This document shows, piece after piece, positions 14,841 to 22,459 of a stretch of 64,000 bases of DNA. The notes beneath the pieces were generated by a model. The model ran no database searches. It was not told the DNA's origin and was given only the letters and a program-made list of their open reading frames with translations. Source of the DNA: CATQHW01 sp965243545 (GTDB lineage Bacteria; Spirochaetota; Spirochaetia; SZUA-6; Bin103); the NCBI GenBank assembly GCA_965243545.1, contig OZ251573.1, positions 4,537,232-4,601,231 of the forward strand. The letters run 5' to 3'. Each line of letters begins with the position of its first letter. Within the stretch, counting starts at the first letter, position 1. The translations under genes were made by a program, and so were the position numbers.

Positions 14841-16369
14841 GACGTCGTTCCGAGTCGCGTCGATGCGGTCACCGCGGCGCGGCCCTTGGCCGTCAGCCGG
14901 TATCGCTGGAGGCGGCTGCGCGGCCTGTCGGGAAGGGTGTACTCGATCATCCTCTCCACTACGAGTTGCCGAACTACCTTGTTGAGTTGGCCCGAAACCT
15001 GTTTCTGTCCCAGGCTCCGAGACAACGCAGCCTTTGCCATCGCGCCCTCGGCCAGCAGAACCAGCAGTTTTGCCTCAAGCGACTCTGGCTGCAATCTGTC
15101 TGGATACGCCGACTCTGGCTGCTCCCACTCTGGCTGCGCGCTCGAATCTCGTTGTGACTCTAGCTGACAATCTGGCTGCGACTCTCGCAGCGAATCTGGC
15201 CCTGGCTGTGACTCTGGCTGCGCTCCGTTTGGCCCTTCCCTGACGACCCCATCCGCTGCCTGGTACGCGGCGGAGTATTGAAACTCCAACCACACGCCGC
15301 CGCCCGGTTCGATCCTCCACTCCGGCCGCGGGTTGCCGGCCGTGTCGCATGCGCTGGTGATGCGCCGGATGCCGCGGCCCCACGCCTCGATCATCCCTGC
15401 CCGAAAGAACGCATAGGCGATTCCCGGGTTGTGGGGTCTCGACGCATGTTCCTCAGCGAGGCGCTCGACCGTCCAGTCGGGCGGCAGGCGCCCGGGATTC
15501 CATAGCTGGATACGGTCATCATACACGCGAATCTGAATCGGTACGGGATCGGCATAATCGCGATGTATCACGGCATTGATCACCGCCTCACGCATCGCCG
15601 CGCGCGGTATCGGAAAGGTCTCGACTCGATATATGCCTTTGTAGGAAACCAGTCCACGCGAATACTTGGAGTAGAGCAAGTCCATGGTCCGGTCGACCTG
15701 CGTAAACAGATTGCCTTCGATCACGTCCTGGAACAGGATCTCGGCGCCTCGAAAACATCCGATCTTCACGTACGCGTCCCGCACCAGCGCCCCCGGCTCA
15801 GGATGGAAGAGGAGCACGGCGGCGCGCTTGAGATACTCGCCCTCCCGCAGGCGGAGCTTCTCGATCACGCCGGCGTCGGGATCGTCGATAATGTCCTCGT
15901 CCACGCGCCCGCTGGTGGCGGCGCGGCTGCGGAACTCATCCAGCGTACGAGCGTCCAGGTCATTGAGGCTGACGCCGGGCAGCGGTACGTCATCCCACGT
16001 GCGCCCGTATCTCTGCAACAGAAAGCGATTCAAGGCCGCGCCGCGAAGTATCTGCTTGGTGCTGCCGGTCCGGTAGTGAAACTCGCCCTTGTAGCTGATC
16101 GGGTTGGGGTAGGGTTCCACGACGATCTGCAGGTACTCCTTCTCGGATTCCGTCTTCAGGTTCACGTCGACCACGATGCCGAGCGATGCAAGCGCCTTGT
16201 TGGGGATCTCTTCGAGCAGCCGAAGCACATCCTTCGCGCCGATCACTTCGCCCCGATCGTTCCTGCCGATCTCCAGCACGCCGCCCTGCGCGTTGGCGAA
16301 CCCGCAGATCCACTTCAGGTACTCATCCCGCCATGTTTCCTTCCACTCGACAAGCTGACTCTCTCTCAC
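14837..16369 (-). CDS. AlbA_2 domain / RecG-like ATP-binding protein embedded in the hsd operon
   Basis: The 510-aa product starts at GTG 16369, overlapping the hsdS stop (GTGA), and its own stop overlaps the hsdR ATG. The order is: AlbA_2/Schlafen-type DNA-binding domain (VEWKETWRDEYLKWICGFAN with GGVLEIG, residues 7-40 onward), a middle domain, then GHKL-type boxes EAVINAVIHRDYAD (about 260) and DDRIQLWNPG. These are followed by a Gln/Ser/Glu-Pro-rich linker (about 380-430) and a C-terminal winged-helix-like segment ending near the stop. Such proteins occur between hsdS and hsdR in many type I loci with unknown function; control of restriction or an added defence step has been proposed. The linker is built of degenerate ESQP-like repeats. 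Confidence 0.88.
   Translation of the reverse strand: MRESQLVEWKETWRDEYLKWICGFANAQGGVLEIGRNDRGEVIGAKDVLRLLEEIPNKALASLGIVVDVNLKTESEKEYLQIVVEPYPNPISYKGEFHYRTGSTKQILRGAALNRFLLQRYGRTWDDVPLPGVSLNDLDARTLDEFRSRAATSGRVDEDIIDDPDAGVIEKLRLREGEYLKRAAVLLFHPEPGALVRDAYVKIGCFRGAEILFQDVIEGNLFTQVDRTMDLLYSKYSRGLVSYKGIYRVETFPIPRAAMREAVINAVIHRDYADPVPIQIRVYDDRIQLWNPGRLPPDWTVERLAEEHASRPHNPGIAYAFFRAGMIEAWGRGIRRITSACDTAGNPRPEWRIEPGGGVWLEFQYSAAYQAADGVVREGPNGAQPESQPGPDSLRESQPDCQLESQRDSSAQPEWEQPESAYPDRLQPESLEAKLLVLLAEGAMAKAALSRSLGQKQVSGQLNKVVRQLVVERMIEYTLPDRPRSRLQRYRLTAKGRAAVTASTRLGTTS
15085..15245 (-). repeat. Degenerate CTCTGGCTG-type short repeats encoding an ESQP-rich linker
   Basis: On the plus strand the motif CTCTGGCTG and near variants (TCTGGCTGC, CTCTAGCTG, ATCTGGCTG) recur about eight to ten times. 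In the encoded AlbA-like protein they give Q-P-E-S or E-S-Q-P units between the ATPase and the C-terminal winged helix. Spacing is irregular, so slippage followed by drift is likely. Confidence 0.7.
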
Positions 16370-16989
16370 GACGCGCCCTCGCTACCTGTCCTGGTCACCG
16401 GCTTCGCCAGCCGCACGCTCCTGCTGAGAAGCTGCTGCACTACCGCCTGCCTGATGGCTCCTTTCTTTTCCCGAAGTAGCTCCAGTACGTGAATCTCAGT
16501 GTCGATGTCGTCGAGTATGGCCACAATGGCCTTTTGTTCTCGATATGGCGGAACCGGGATCTTGAGGTCTTGGTATTCAGAGATGTAATACCGCTTGTGG
16601 TCACCTACGGGAAACCTGATCGTCTGCATTAGCTCGAATACGTACCGAAGGTCAACGTTATCGTGCTTCGGTCGGAGTATTTTTATAGCGGAAGATTTTA
16701 CCTTGAATGGAAACGTAGCGTACTTACAGTCTGTGGTAAAGTCGTCAAAGACTATGGCCGGCACGTTTTGAAAGATATTGGAGGTTTCGTCTGTGTATCC
16801 TAAGATAAACGTCTTGTTGGCTGTCAGGACTGGTGTATCTCCGCTCGTAAGATACTCCGTAGATTTCACAATGTATTGGTCTGGTCGCTCGTATGTCAGC
16901 AGTTCTCCTATGCGTCGGTGCTGCCAGTGGTTGTCAACTAAACCCGGCAGTCGGTCCTCTGACCGCGGTGGGAAGTTGGTCGTGCTCAT
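16366..16989 (-). CDS. hsdS: Type I restriction specificity subunit, half-length (single TRD)
   Basis: The ATG at 16989 overlaps the hsdM stop (ATGA). The product is only 207 aa, about half of a standard HsdS (about 400 aa with two target-recognition domains). It holds one TRD (PVLTANKTFILGY, VFDDFTTDCKYATF, RYYISEYQDLKIPVPPYREQKAIVAIL) followed by one helical spacer (LDDIDTEIHVLELLREKKGAIRQAVVQQLL). Half-size subunits are known to work as homodimers recognising an inverted two-part target. The TRD-coding DNA (about 16500-16900) is visibly more A+T-rich than its surroundings, as expected for frequently exchanged specificity cassettes. No second half-gene was found nearby. Confidence 0.9.
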   Translation of the reverse strand: MSTTNFPPRSEDRLPGLVDNHWQHRRIGELLTYERPDQYIVKSTEYLTSGDTPVLTANKTFILGYTDETSNIFQNVPAIVFDDFTTDCKYATFPFKVKSSAIKILRPKHDNVDLRYVFELMQTIRFPVGDHKRYYISEYQDLKIPVPPYREQKAIVAILDDIDTEIHVLELLREKKGAIRQAVVQQLLSRSVRLAKPVTRTGSEGAS

Positions 16990-19439
16990 GTCGGAAATCC
17001 CATTGTTTCGAGATGAGCGGTAACCTTGTTGCCGAACCTGAGCACCTCCTGCTCGATCTCGGACAATGGCGTAATGTAACGTCGCGCGAGCTTGCGTAGG
17101 CGGCCGGCGAGCATCTGGGAGAGAGTCTGAAGATCCTCGGCGATAGCGGCATGGATGCTTGCGCACCACTTGTCGTTGATGACCAGCGCCTTGATCTCGG
17201 TGGCGGTCAGCGAGGCGTAGCGGGCCAGAACCGCACGGTCCAGGGCGGCTTGAGCTTCCCTGAGAGCTCGGCCAGCTTTGGATTCGGCGTCGAGCAGGTC
17301 GAGGCAACGCCCGAGGATGTTTTGCTCCTCGTCGTTATCGGGTTCGCCGTTGAGGCTCCTGAGCCGGGCCTTTACCGAGGACACGGTGACGTTGCCGCGC
17401 TCGGTGGCCACCTCCTTCAGTACGCCGTCTTCGCCGCCTGCCGAAGCTGAGTGCTCTTCGACGAAGTCGTCCAGCTTGCGGATGGCGGTGTCGTGGATGC
17501 CGCGGAGCTTCTCGATGTCGGTCTGCTCGGAGGCGAACCAGCGGGCGGCGATCAGCGCGGGCGGTATCAGGTCCGTCTTGTACTTCCGGCGCCCGATGGC
17601 CAAGTCGGGCGTTTCCTTTATCCGCCGCGCCCGGTCCGGGACGATCTCGCGGGGTTGCGCCGCCCGGACCCAACCTTCGGCGGCGATGAGATAGACGTCG
17701 TCCTGCATCACGGCGTCCCAGTAGTCCATCAAGCGTTGGTACACGTCATACCGGTCGAGCAACGGGACGTCGGCGAAGCGCGCCAGCAGGTCCTCGGACA
17801 CGGTACGGATCACTGCTCCCGGAAGCGTGTGGGCGTCGATCCGGCGGAGGTGCGGTTCGTGCTCTCTGCGCCAAGCGTCGAAGATGGCGGCAACGCGGCC
17901 CTTGAACGACGTGAAGTCGGCGGACCCCAAGATCGCCTCTTTGACGTGGTGAGGTTCTATGCACGGATCGCTGTAGCCAGGGCGGCCGTTCGGTTGGAAC
18001 AGCGTCCGGCGGAGCGTTGGGAACACGGCCCAGTAGGGAACCAGGCCGTCGAGATCGCGGTCAGGAATGCCGCCGCGCAGATGGGCTTGGAGGTCGTGCA
18101 GGTCTTCGGGTTCGCTGGAATCGACGTAGCGCGGGATGTTGAGGTTGTAGTTGTTGGCAGCGCCGGCGATCTCCTCGACCGGCGCCATGCGTGAGTAACG
18201 CGGTACGTCGATCTGCCGGTTGAACACGTCCACGATGCGATGGATGTCCTGCGCGCGCAGCCGGTTCTTGTTGCCGTCCTTGATATAGCCGCGGCTGGCG
18301 TCGACCATGAAGATGCCGCGGCGGGCGGCGGCGCTTTCCTTGTCGATGACCAGGATGCAGGCGGGAATGCCGGTGCCGTAGAACAGGTTCGCCGGCAGGC
18401 CGATGACGCCCTTGATGAAGCCGCGCCCGATGAGGTTGCGCCGAATGTCCGCCTCCCGGTTGCCGCGGAACAACACGCCGTGCGGCAGGATGATCGCGCC
18501 TTTGCCGGTGCTCTTGAGCGACGTGATCAGATGCAGGAGAAAGGCGTAGTCCCCGTTCTTGGCAGGCGGGACGCCGTAGGCGAAGCGCCCGTACCGGTCG
18601 CGCTCCGGATCGAGTCCGGTGGACCACGCTTTGGCCGAAAACGGAGGATTGGCGACGGCGAAGTCAAAGGTCTTGAGTCTGCTGTCCGGGTTCTTGAAGT
18701 AGGGATCGGCCAGCGTGTTGCCGCGCCACAACTCGGCGGTGGGCTGGTCGTGCAAGATCATGTTCATCCGCGCCAGCGCCCAGGTCACGTTGTCCATCTC
18801 CTGGCCGTAGATGGAAAGGCCGTTTGGCGCCTGGTCGGCCGCCTTGAGCAGCAGCGAGCCAGAGCCGCAGGCCGGATCGTAGATGGTCTGATCCTGGCGG
18901 GTATCCGCGCCGATGCCGACTACCTGGGCCATGATGCGGGACACTTCGGCCGGCGTGTAGAACTGACCCTTGCTCTTGCCCGACTCGGTGGCGAAGTGCT
19001 GCATCAGGTATTCGTAGGCGTCGCCGAGCAGATCGTCGCCTTCGGTGCGGTTGGCGCGGAAGTCGAGCCCGTCGAAGATGGCCACCAGCTTGGAGAGCCG
19101 ATCCTGCATCTCTTTGCCGGCGCCGAGTTTGCTTTCGTCGTTGAAATCGGCTTGGTCGATTACTCCCTTGAGGTCGTTGGCCTCGGCGAGCGTGCTGATG
19201 ATCGTGTTGATCTTGTCGCCGATCTCCTTGTCGCCCCGGAGTTTCACCATGTCGGCGAAGCCGCCGCCTTCGGGTACTTCGATGACCGCGTTGGAATTGC
19301 CGGCATACTTGTCGGAGACGTACTTCATGAACAGCAGCGTCAGCACGTAGTCCTTGTACTGCGATGCGTCCATGCCGCCGCGCAGCTCGTCGCAGCTCTG
19401 CCACAACGAGGAATAGAGTTGCGATTTCTTCAGCGCCAT
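16986..19439 (-). CDS. hsdM: Type I restriction enzyme, M (methyltransferase) subunit with long C-terminal extension
   Basis: The 817-aa product opens with the HsdM helical domain (LYSSLWQSCDELRGGMDASQ), then GQFYTPAEVSRIM, the AdoMet motif DPACGSGSLLLK (about residue 190) and the catalytic NPPF (about 263), which identify an N6-adenine methyltransferase. Standard HsdM is about 500 aa. Here roughly 300 extra residues follow, beginning in a PTLRRTLFQP region and running into helices (EEQNILGRCLDLLDAESKAGRALREA); this extended form is seen in some type I systems. It starts three bases after the GNAT stop, so the two are probably co-translated. It methylates the site chosen by HsdS and is needed for restriction as well. 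Confidence 0.95.
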   Translation of the reverse strand: MALKKSQLYSSLWQSCDELRGGMDASQYKDYVLTLLFMKYVSDKYAGNSNAVIEVPEGGGFADMVKLRGDKEIGDKINTIISTLAEANDLKGVIDQADFNDESKLGAGKEMQDRLSKLVAIFDGLDFRANRTEGDDLLGDAYEYLMQHFATESGKSKGQFYTPAEVSRIMAQVVGIGADTRQDQTIYDPACGSGSLLLKAADQAPNGLSIYGQEMDNVTWALARMNMILHDQPTAELWRGNTLADPYFKNPDSRLKTFDFAVANPPFSAKAWSTGLDPERDRYGRFAYGVPPAKNGDYAFLLHLITSLKSTGKGAIILPHGVLFRGNREADIRRNLIGRGFIKGVIGLPANLFYGTGIPACILVIDKESAAARRGIFMVDASRGYIKDGNKNRLRAQDIHRIVDVFNRQIDVPRYSRMAPVEEIAGAANNYNLNIPRYVDSSEPEDLHDLQAHLRGGIPDRDLDGLVPYWAVFPTLRRTLFQPNGRPGYSDPCIEPHHVKEAILGSADFTSFKGRVAAIFDAWRREHEPHLRRIDAHTLPGAVIRTVSEDLLARFADVPLLDRYDVYQRLMDYWDAVMQDDVYLIAAEGWVRAAQPREIVPDRARRIKETPDLAIGRRKYKTDLIPPALIAARWFASEQTDIEKLRGIHDTAIRKLDDFVEEHSASAGGEDGVLKEVATERGNVTVSSVKARLRSLNGEPDNDEEQNILGRCLDLLDAESKAGRALREAQAALDRAVLARYASLTATEIKALVINDKWCASIHAAIAEDLQTLSQMLAGRLRKLARRYITPLSEIEQEVLRFGNKVTAHLETMGFPT

Positions 19440-19442
19440 TCG

Positions 19443-20543
19443 TCAGTTCACAGCCGCCTTGGGGGCGGAGGCAGTCCCGGCGGCCTGCGCTTCCTGCCAC
19501 GGCTGGCGCTCGCCGTAGAACGACTGGCGCGGCCTGGTCGGAGCGGCCGGCGGCGTCAGGTCGCGCAGCATGATCACCAGGTCGGTGAACCGGTCGCCGG
19601 AGCGCAGCCGCCGCGGCCAGCGGGCGCCGTCGACAAAGCCGGCCGACTCCGCGAGCCGGCGCTGCTCGCCGTCGGCGGCGGCGACCGAAAGCGCCAACTG
19701 CGCGATACCGAGCGCCGACGCGCGCTCGGCGGCGGCGTCCAGGAGGTCGGCGGCGCGGTCGAAGTACGGCCGGCCGACGCGAAAGCTCACCTCCGCGACA
19801 TGCTGCTCGCAGAAGGTGTCGAACCGCCGGAAGGCGGCGGCGCCGACTACGCGCGCGCCCGGCGCCTCCAGCACCAGAAACGCCCCGTTGCCGTCTTCGG
19901 TCGCGCGCAGTACGCGGACGAAGTGACTTTCGTACCGCGTGTCCCGGAACGACCCCGACAGCGGGTCCTTGAGCAGCCACGGCGGATCAGGGTGGTTGTA
20001 CAGCGCGCAGAGCCGGGCCAGATCGCCAAAGTGCGCGTCCCGTATCGCCGCGCCGCCGCCGGCGAACCAGCGGTCGTCGAAGTCGCCGGCGCCGGGGGCC
20101 AAGTAGCGCATGCCGTCGCCGACGTGGCAGCGGAAGCCGTGGCTTTCGTACAGCCGGCCGGCGATCGGGTTGGTCGTGCACAGGTAGAGCGCCTGCCCGC
20201 CCTGCGCGGTGAAGTGGCGAACGAGCGCTCCGACCAGCGCCGAAGCGACGCCGCGGCGCCGGAAGCGCTCCTCGGTGGCGACGAACTGCACCGTGCCGAC
20301 GTCGCGGCTGTCCCGAGCTGCGTAGTAGCACATCGTGCCGGCGATCCGGTCGCCGACGCGGCCGATGAAGTGCGGGGCGTACATCCAGCGGTTGAGGCCG
20401 CCGGCCATCATTTCCTCACGGATCAGCGGCCACCAGCACAGACGGTTCCAGTCGCAGGCGCGGCTGACCGGCGGCTCGATGATCTCGATCTCCAGCGTGC
20501 TTCCGTCGCGCAACGGCGCTTCCAGGGCCAAGGGCTGGCTCAT
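19443..20543 (-). CDS. Double GNAT-family acetyltransferase
   Basis: The 366-aa product (start ATG 20543; a longer in-frame ATG exists at 20609) holds a GNAT domain with FVATEERFRRRGVASALV (acetyl-CoA loop RRRGVA, about residues 90-107) and LYLCTTNPIAGRLYESHGF. A second, weaker GNAT-like half follows (VRVLRATEDGNGAFLVLEAP, LLDAAAERASALGIAQLALSV, RRLAESAGFVDG). It N-acetylates an unknown amine. It sits immediately upstream of hsdM with a three-base gap, an unusual lead gene for a restriction operon. It may modify a restriction or phage protein, or simply share the promoter. The substrate is not predictable from sequence. Confidence 0.8.
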   Translation of the reverse strand: MSQPLALEAPLRDGSTLEIEIIEPPVSRACDWNRLCWWPLIREEMMAGGLNRWMYAPHFIGRVGDRIAGTMCYYAARDSRDVGTVQFVATEERFRRRGVASALVGALVRHFTAQGGQALYLCTTNPIAGRLYESHGFRCHVGDGMRYLAPGAGDFDDRWFAGGGAAIRDAHFGDLARLCALYNHPDPPWLLKDPLSGSFRDTRYESHFVRVLRATEDGNGAFLVLEAPGARVVGAAAFRRFDTFCEQHVAEVSFRVGRPYFDRAADLLDAAAERASALGIAQLALSVAAADGEQRRLAESAGFVDGARWPRRLRSGDRFTDLVIMLRDLTPPAAPTRPRQSFYGERQPWQEAQAAGTASAPKAAVN

Positions 20544-20638
20544 GCCGGTCAGGATGCCAGGAATTCGCGGCCGCGGGTACATGGCCGGCCGCCGAGCAGT
20601 CCTGGCCATCGGCCGCGCCGCGGCGCGATTGGCTGAGC

Positions 20639-20665
20639 GGGGGCCGGAGCGGTGCTCCGGCCCCC
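20639..20665 (-). terminator. Hairpin terminator after the lamin-tail lipoprotein gene
   Basis: A perfect 12-bp stem (GGGGGCCGGAGC on one arm) closes a 3-base loop, 11 bases beyond the lipoprotein stop. There is no T-run, so it may be a Rho-assisted or simply stabilising 3' hairpin. It separates the lipoprotein from the GNAT-led restriction operon. Confidence 0.65.
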
Positions 20666-20675
20666 TGCGGTCGGG

Positions 20676-22382
20676 TCAGGTACAGGTGTTGGTCTTGCCC
20701 GGGGTGGCGGTCATGACGCGGAAGTCGGCGCCGTTGTCGTTGCTGTCGGAGCCGTTGGGGCAACGGCCGATCGACTTGTCGGCGGCGGTGGACGGATCGG
20801 TCGGCGCGGACGCGCCTTCGCCGAGGCCGGTGGGGGTCCCTTCGTACTGGACCGCGTCCATCACCTTGTCATCGGCGATCCGCACGATGCGCACGGCGTC
20901 CGGGCCCTGCTGCAGGCCGCTGCTGCCGAGCGTGATCTTGACGGTGTCGGACGGCAGCGTGGCCGCGCCAAGCACCGCGCTGTCGCCGATCACCAGGTAC
21001 TTGCCGGCGGCGAGCGACCCGGTCCCCGTGTAAGTGGCGTACGCCTCCTTGCCGCTGCCGTCGACCATCTCGATGCGGTAGCCGGTCAGGTCCACGGCGC
21101 TGGAGCCGGGGTTGAGTATCTCCACGAACTCGCTGGAGTCGCTGCTGCCGGGCTGGTCGTAGTCGATCTCGTTGATCACCAGGTCGGCCGCCGGCAGCTG
21201 CAGGCCGTCCGGGAACAGATTGGCCGGGACCGTGAAGGTGGCGGTGGAGGAGAGGTCGCCTTCGGTGGCGGTGACCGACAACGTGCCGGTCTTGGTCTGG
21301 TCGTAGCCGGTCAGGACGGCGGGGTTGACCTTCGTGTCGGCGAACGAGGTGCCGGTGGCTCCGGCGCCGGTGAACGCCCAAAGGTAGGTGACGCCGGAGC
21401 CGTCGCCGGCGCTGGAGACGACCGCGTTCCACAACACGCCGGCGGGCGTGCGGCGCCCGGCTATGCTCAGCACCGCCGGCCCCAGGTTTGCCGACAGGCC
21501 GGCCGGTTCCTCCACCGGGATGCGGAAGTCGACCGCGACGCGGTTGCCGGCGGCGTTGGTCACCGTGACCTTTGCCGTATAGCCACCCTTCGCGCCCGGC
21601 GCCGTGTAGGTGCTGGTGATCGTGGCGGCGCCGGTCGCGCCTTCGTTTGGACTGGTCGTGGTGACCGTGCCGGAAGGCGGCGCGAAGACGCCGTTGCTGA
21701 ACCGGTAGCTCAGCGTCTCCGCCTTCTTGCCGGTCACCGACACGGTCACCGTGGCGCTGCCGCCGGCGCGGATCTGCTGCGTGGTGATCGCGGAGACGAC
21801 CGGGAACTGGCCGGCGCCGCCACTGCCGGTCTCCGCGGCCAGATTGATGGTCAACGCGGCGGTGGCGCGGGTGAGCGTAGCGGTGTGCGTGCCCCGGAAC
21901 AGCACGGTGTCGCTGCTGTCCTTTGCCACCGCCGTGAAGGTGATCGGCGTGTCGAGCGTGATTCCCGTCAGCGTGCCGATCCAGGCGCCATCCGACTTGG
22001 TGAGCTCCACCGTGGCAAGCTGAGGCTGCTGCTGACCGCCGGAGTCCCTCCCGGACGCGGTGATCGTGACCGCAGTGACGTCGGCGTGGCTGCCGACCGC
22101 CGCGTACGACGGCGGCGGAGGCGCATCGGGCGCCGCGAACCTGCCTGCGGCCGGCGCCGCGGCGGCGACCGGAACGGCGCGGCTGGCCGGCCGGGCCGGG
22201 GCGAGCGACGGCACCGACACCCGCACGTCGACGTCGCCGGTCCGGTACCGGACCGGCGTGGGCGCCGGGGCCGGCCCCGACGCCCCATCCGGGAAGATCG
22301 GCATCAGGTCGGAACAGGCGACGAACGACGCGGCGATGGCCGCGATCGCAACGCGGCCCAACGTAGTGAGTAGATGTTTCAT
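20676..22382 (-). CDS. Lipoprotein with lamin-tail domain (LTD)
   Basis: The start chosen at 22382 gives MKHLLTTLGRVAIAAIAASFVACSDL: a signal peptide ending in a lipobox-like FVAC, so the Cys would be lipidated. The 568-aa product then has a Pro/Ala-rich linker, bacterial Ig-like strands (residues about 90-400, including a TVTVSVTGKKAETLSYRF block), and a lamin-tail domain near residues 400-510 (LVINEIDYDQPGSSDSSEFV, then LNPGSSAVDLTGYRIE). LTDs are predicted carbohydrate- or matrix-binding beta-sandwiches on surface proteins. The C-terminus has paired Cys (GRCPNG and TCT). It is probably anchored to the outer surface or periplasmic face. No enzymatic motif is seen. Confidence 0.85.
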   Translation of the reverse strand: MKHLLTTLGRVAIAAIAASFVACSDLMPIFPDGASGPAPAPTPVRYRTGDVDVRVSVPSLAPARPASRAVPVAAAAPAAGRFAAPDAPPPPSYAAVGSHADVTAVTITASGRDSGGQQQPQLATVELTKSDGAWIGTLTGITLDTPITFTAVAKDSSDTVLFRGTHTATLTRATAALTINLAAETGSGGAGQFPVVSAITTQQIRAGGSATVTVSVTGKKAETLSYRFSNGVFAPPSGTVTTTSPNEGATGAATITSTYTAPGAKGGYTAKVTVTNAAGNRVAVDFRIPVEEPAGLSANLGPAVLSIAGRRTPAGVLWNAVVSSAGDGSGVTYLWAFTGAGATGTSFADTKVNPAVLTGYDQTKTGTLSVTATEGDLSSTATFTVPANLFPDGLQLPAADLVINEIDYDQPGSSDSSEFVEILNPGSSAVDLTGYRIEMVDGSGKEAYATYTGTGSLAAGKYLVIGDSAVLGAATLPSDTVKITLGSSGLQQGPDAVRIVRIADDKVMDAVQYEGTPTGLGEGASAPTDPSTAADKSIGRCPNGSDSNDNGADFRVMTATPGKTNTCT

Positions 22383-22398
22383 ACCCACTACAGTGCCC

Positions 22399-22434
22399 GG
22401 GCGTCCGTAGCGCTTCACGCACGCGCGGACGCCC
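22399..22434 (-). terminator. Hairpin after the beta-helix protein gene
   Basis: Two arms of nine bases (GGGCGTCCG and CGGACGCCC) can pair across an 18-base loop between the beta-helix gene stop and the lipoprotein start. No T-run follows, so termination efficiency is uncertain. Confidence 0.4.
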
Positions 22435-22459
22435 CTCTACGCGCCGGCGGCGGCGTCCT

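Noticed and set aside
12333..15167. 944-codon open frame antisense to hsdR and the AlbA-like gene
   Set aside because: It is a high-GC shadow frame. The minus-strand frames contain clear HsdR and AlbA motifs, and this frame has none.
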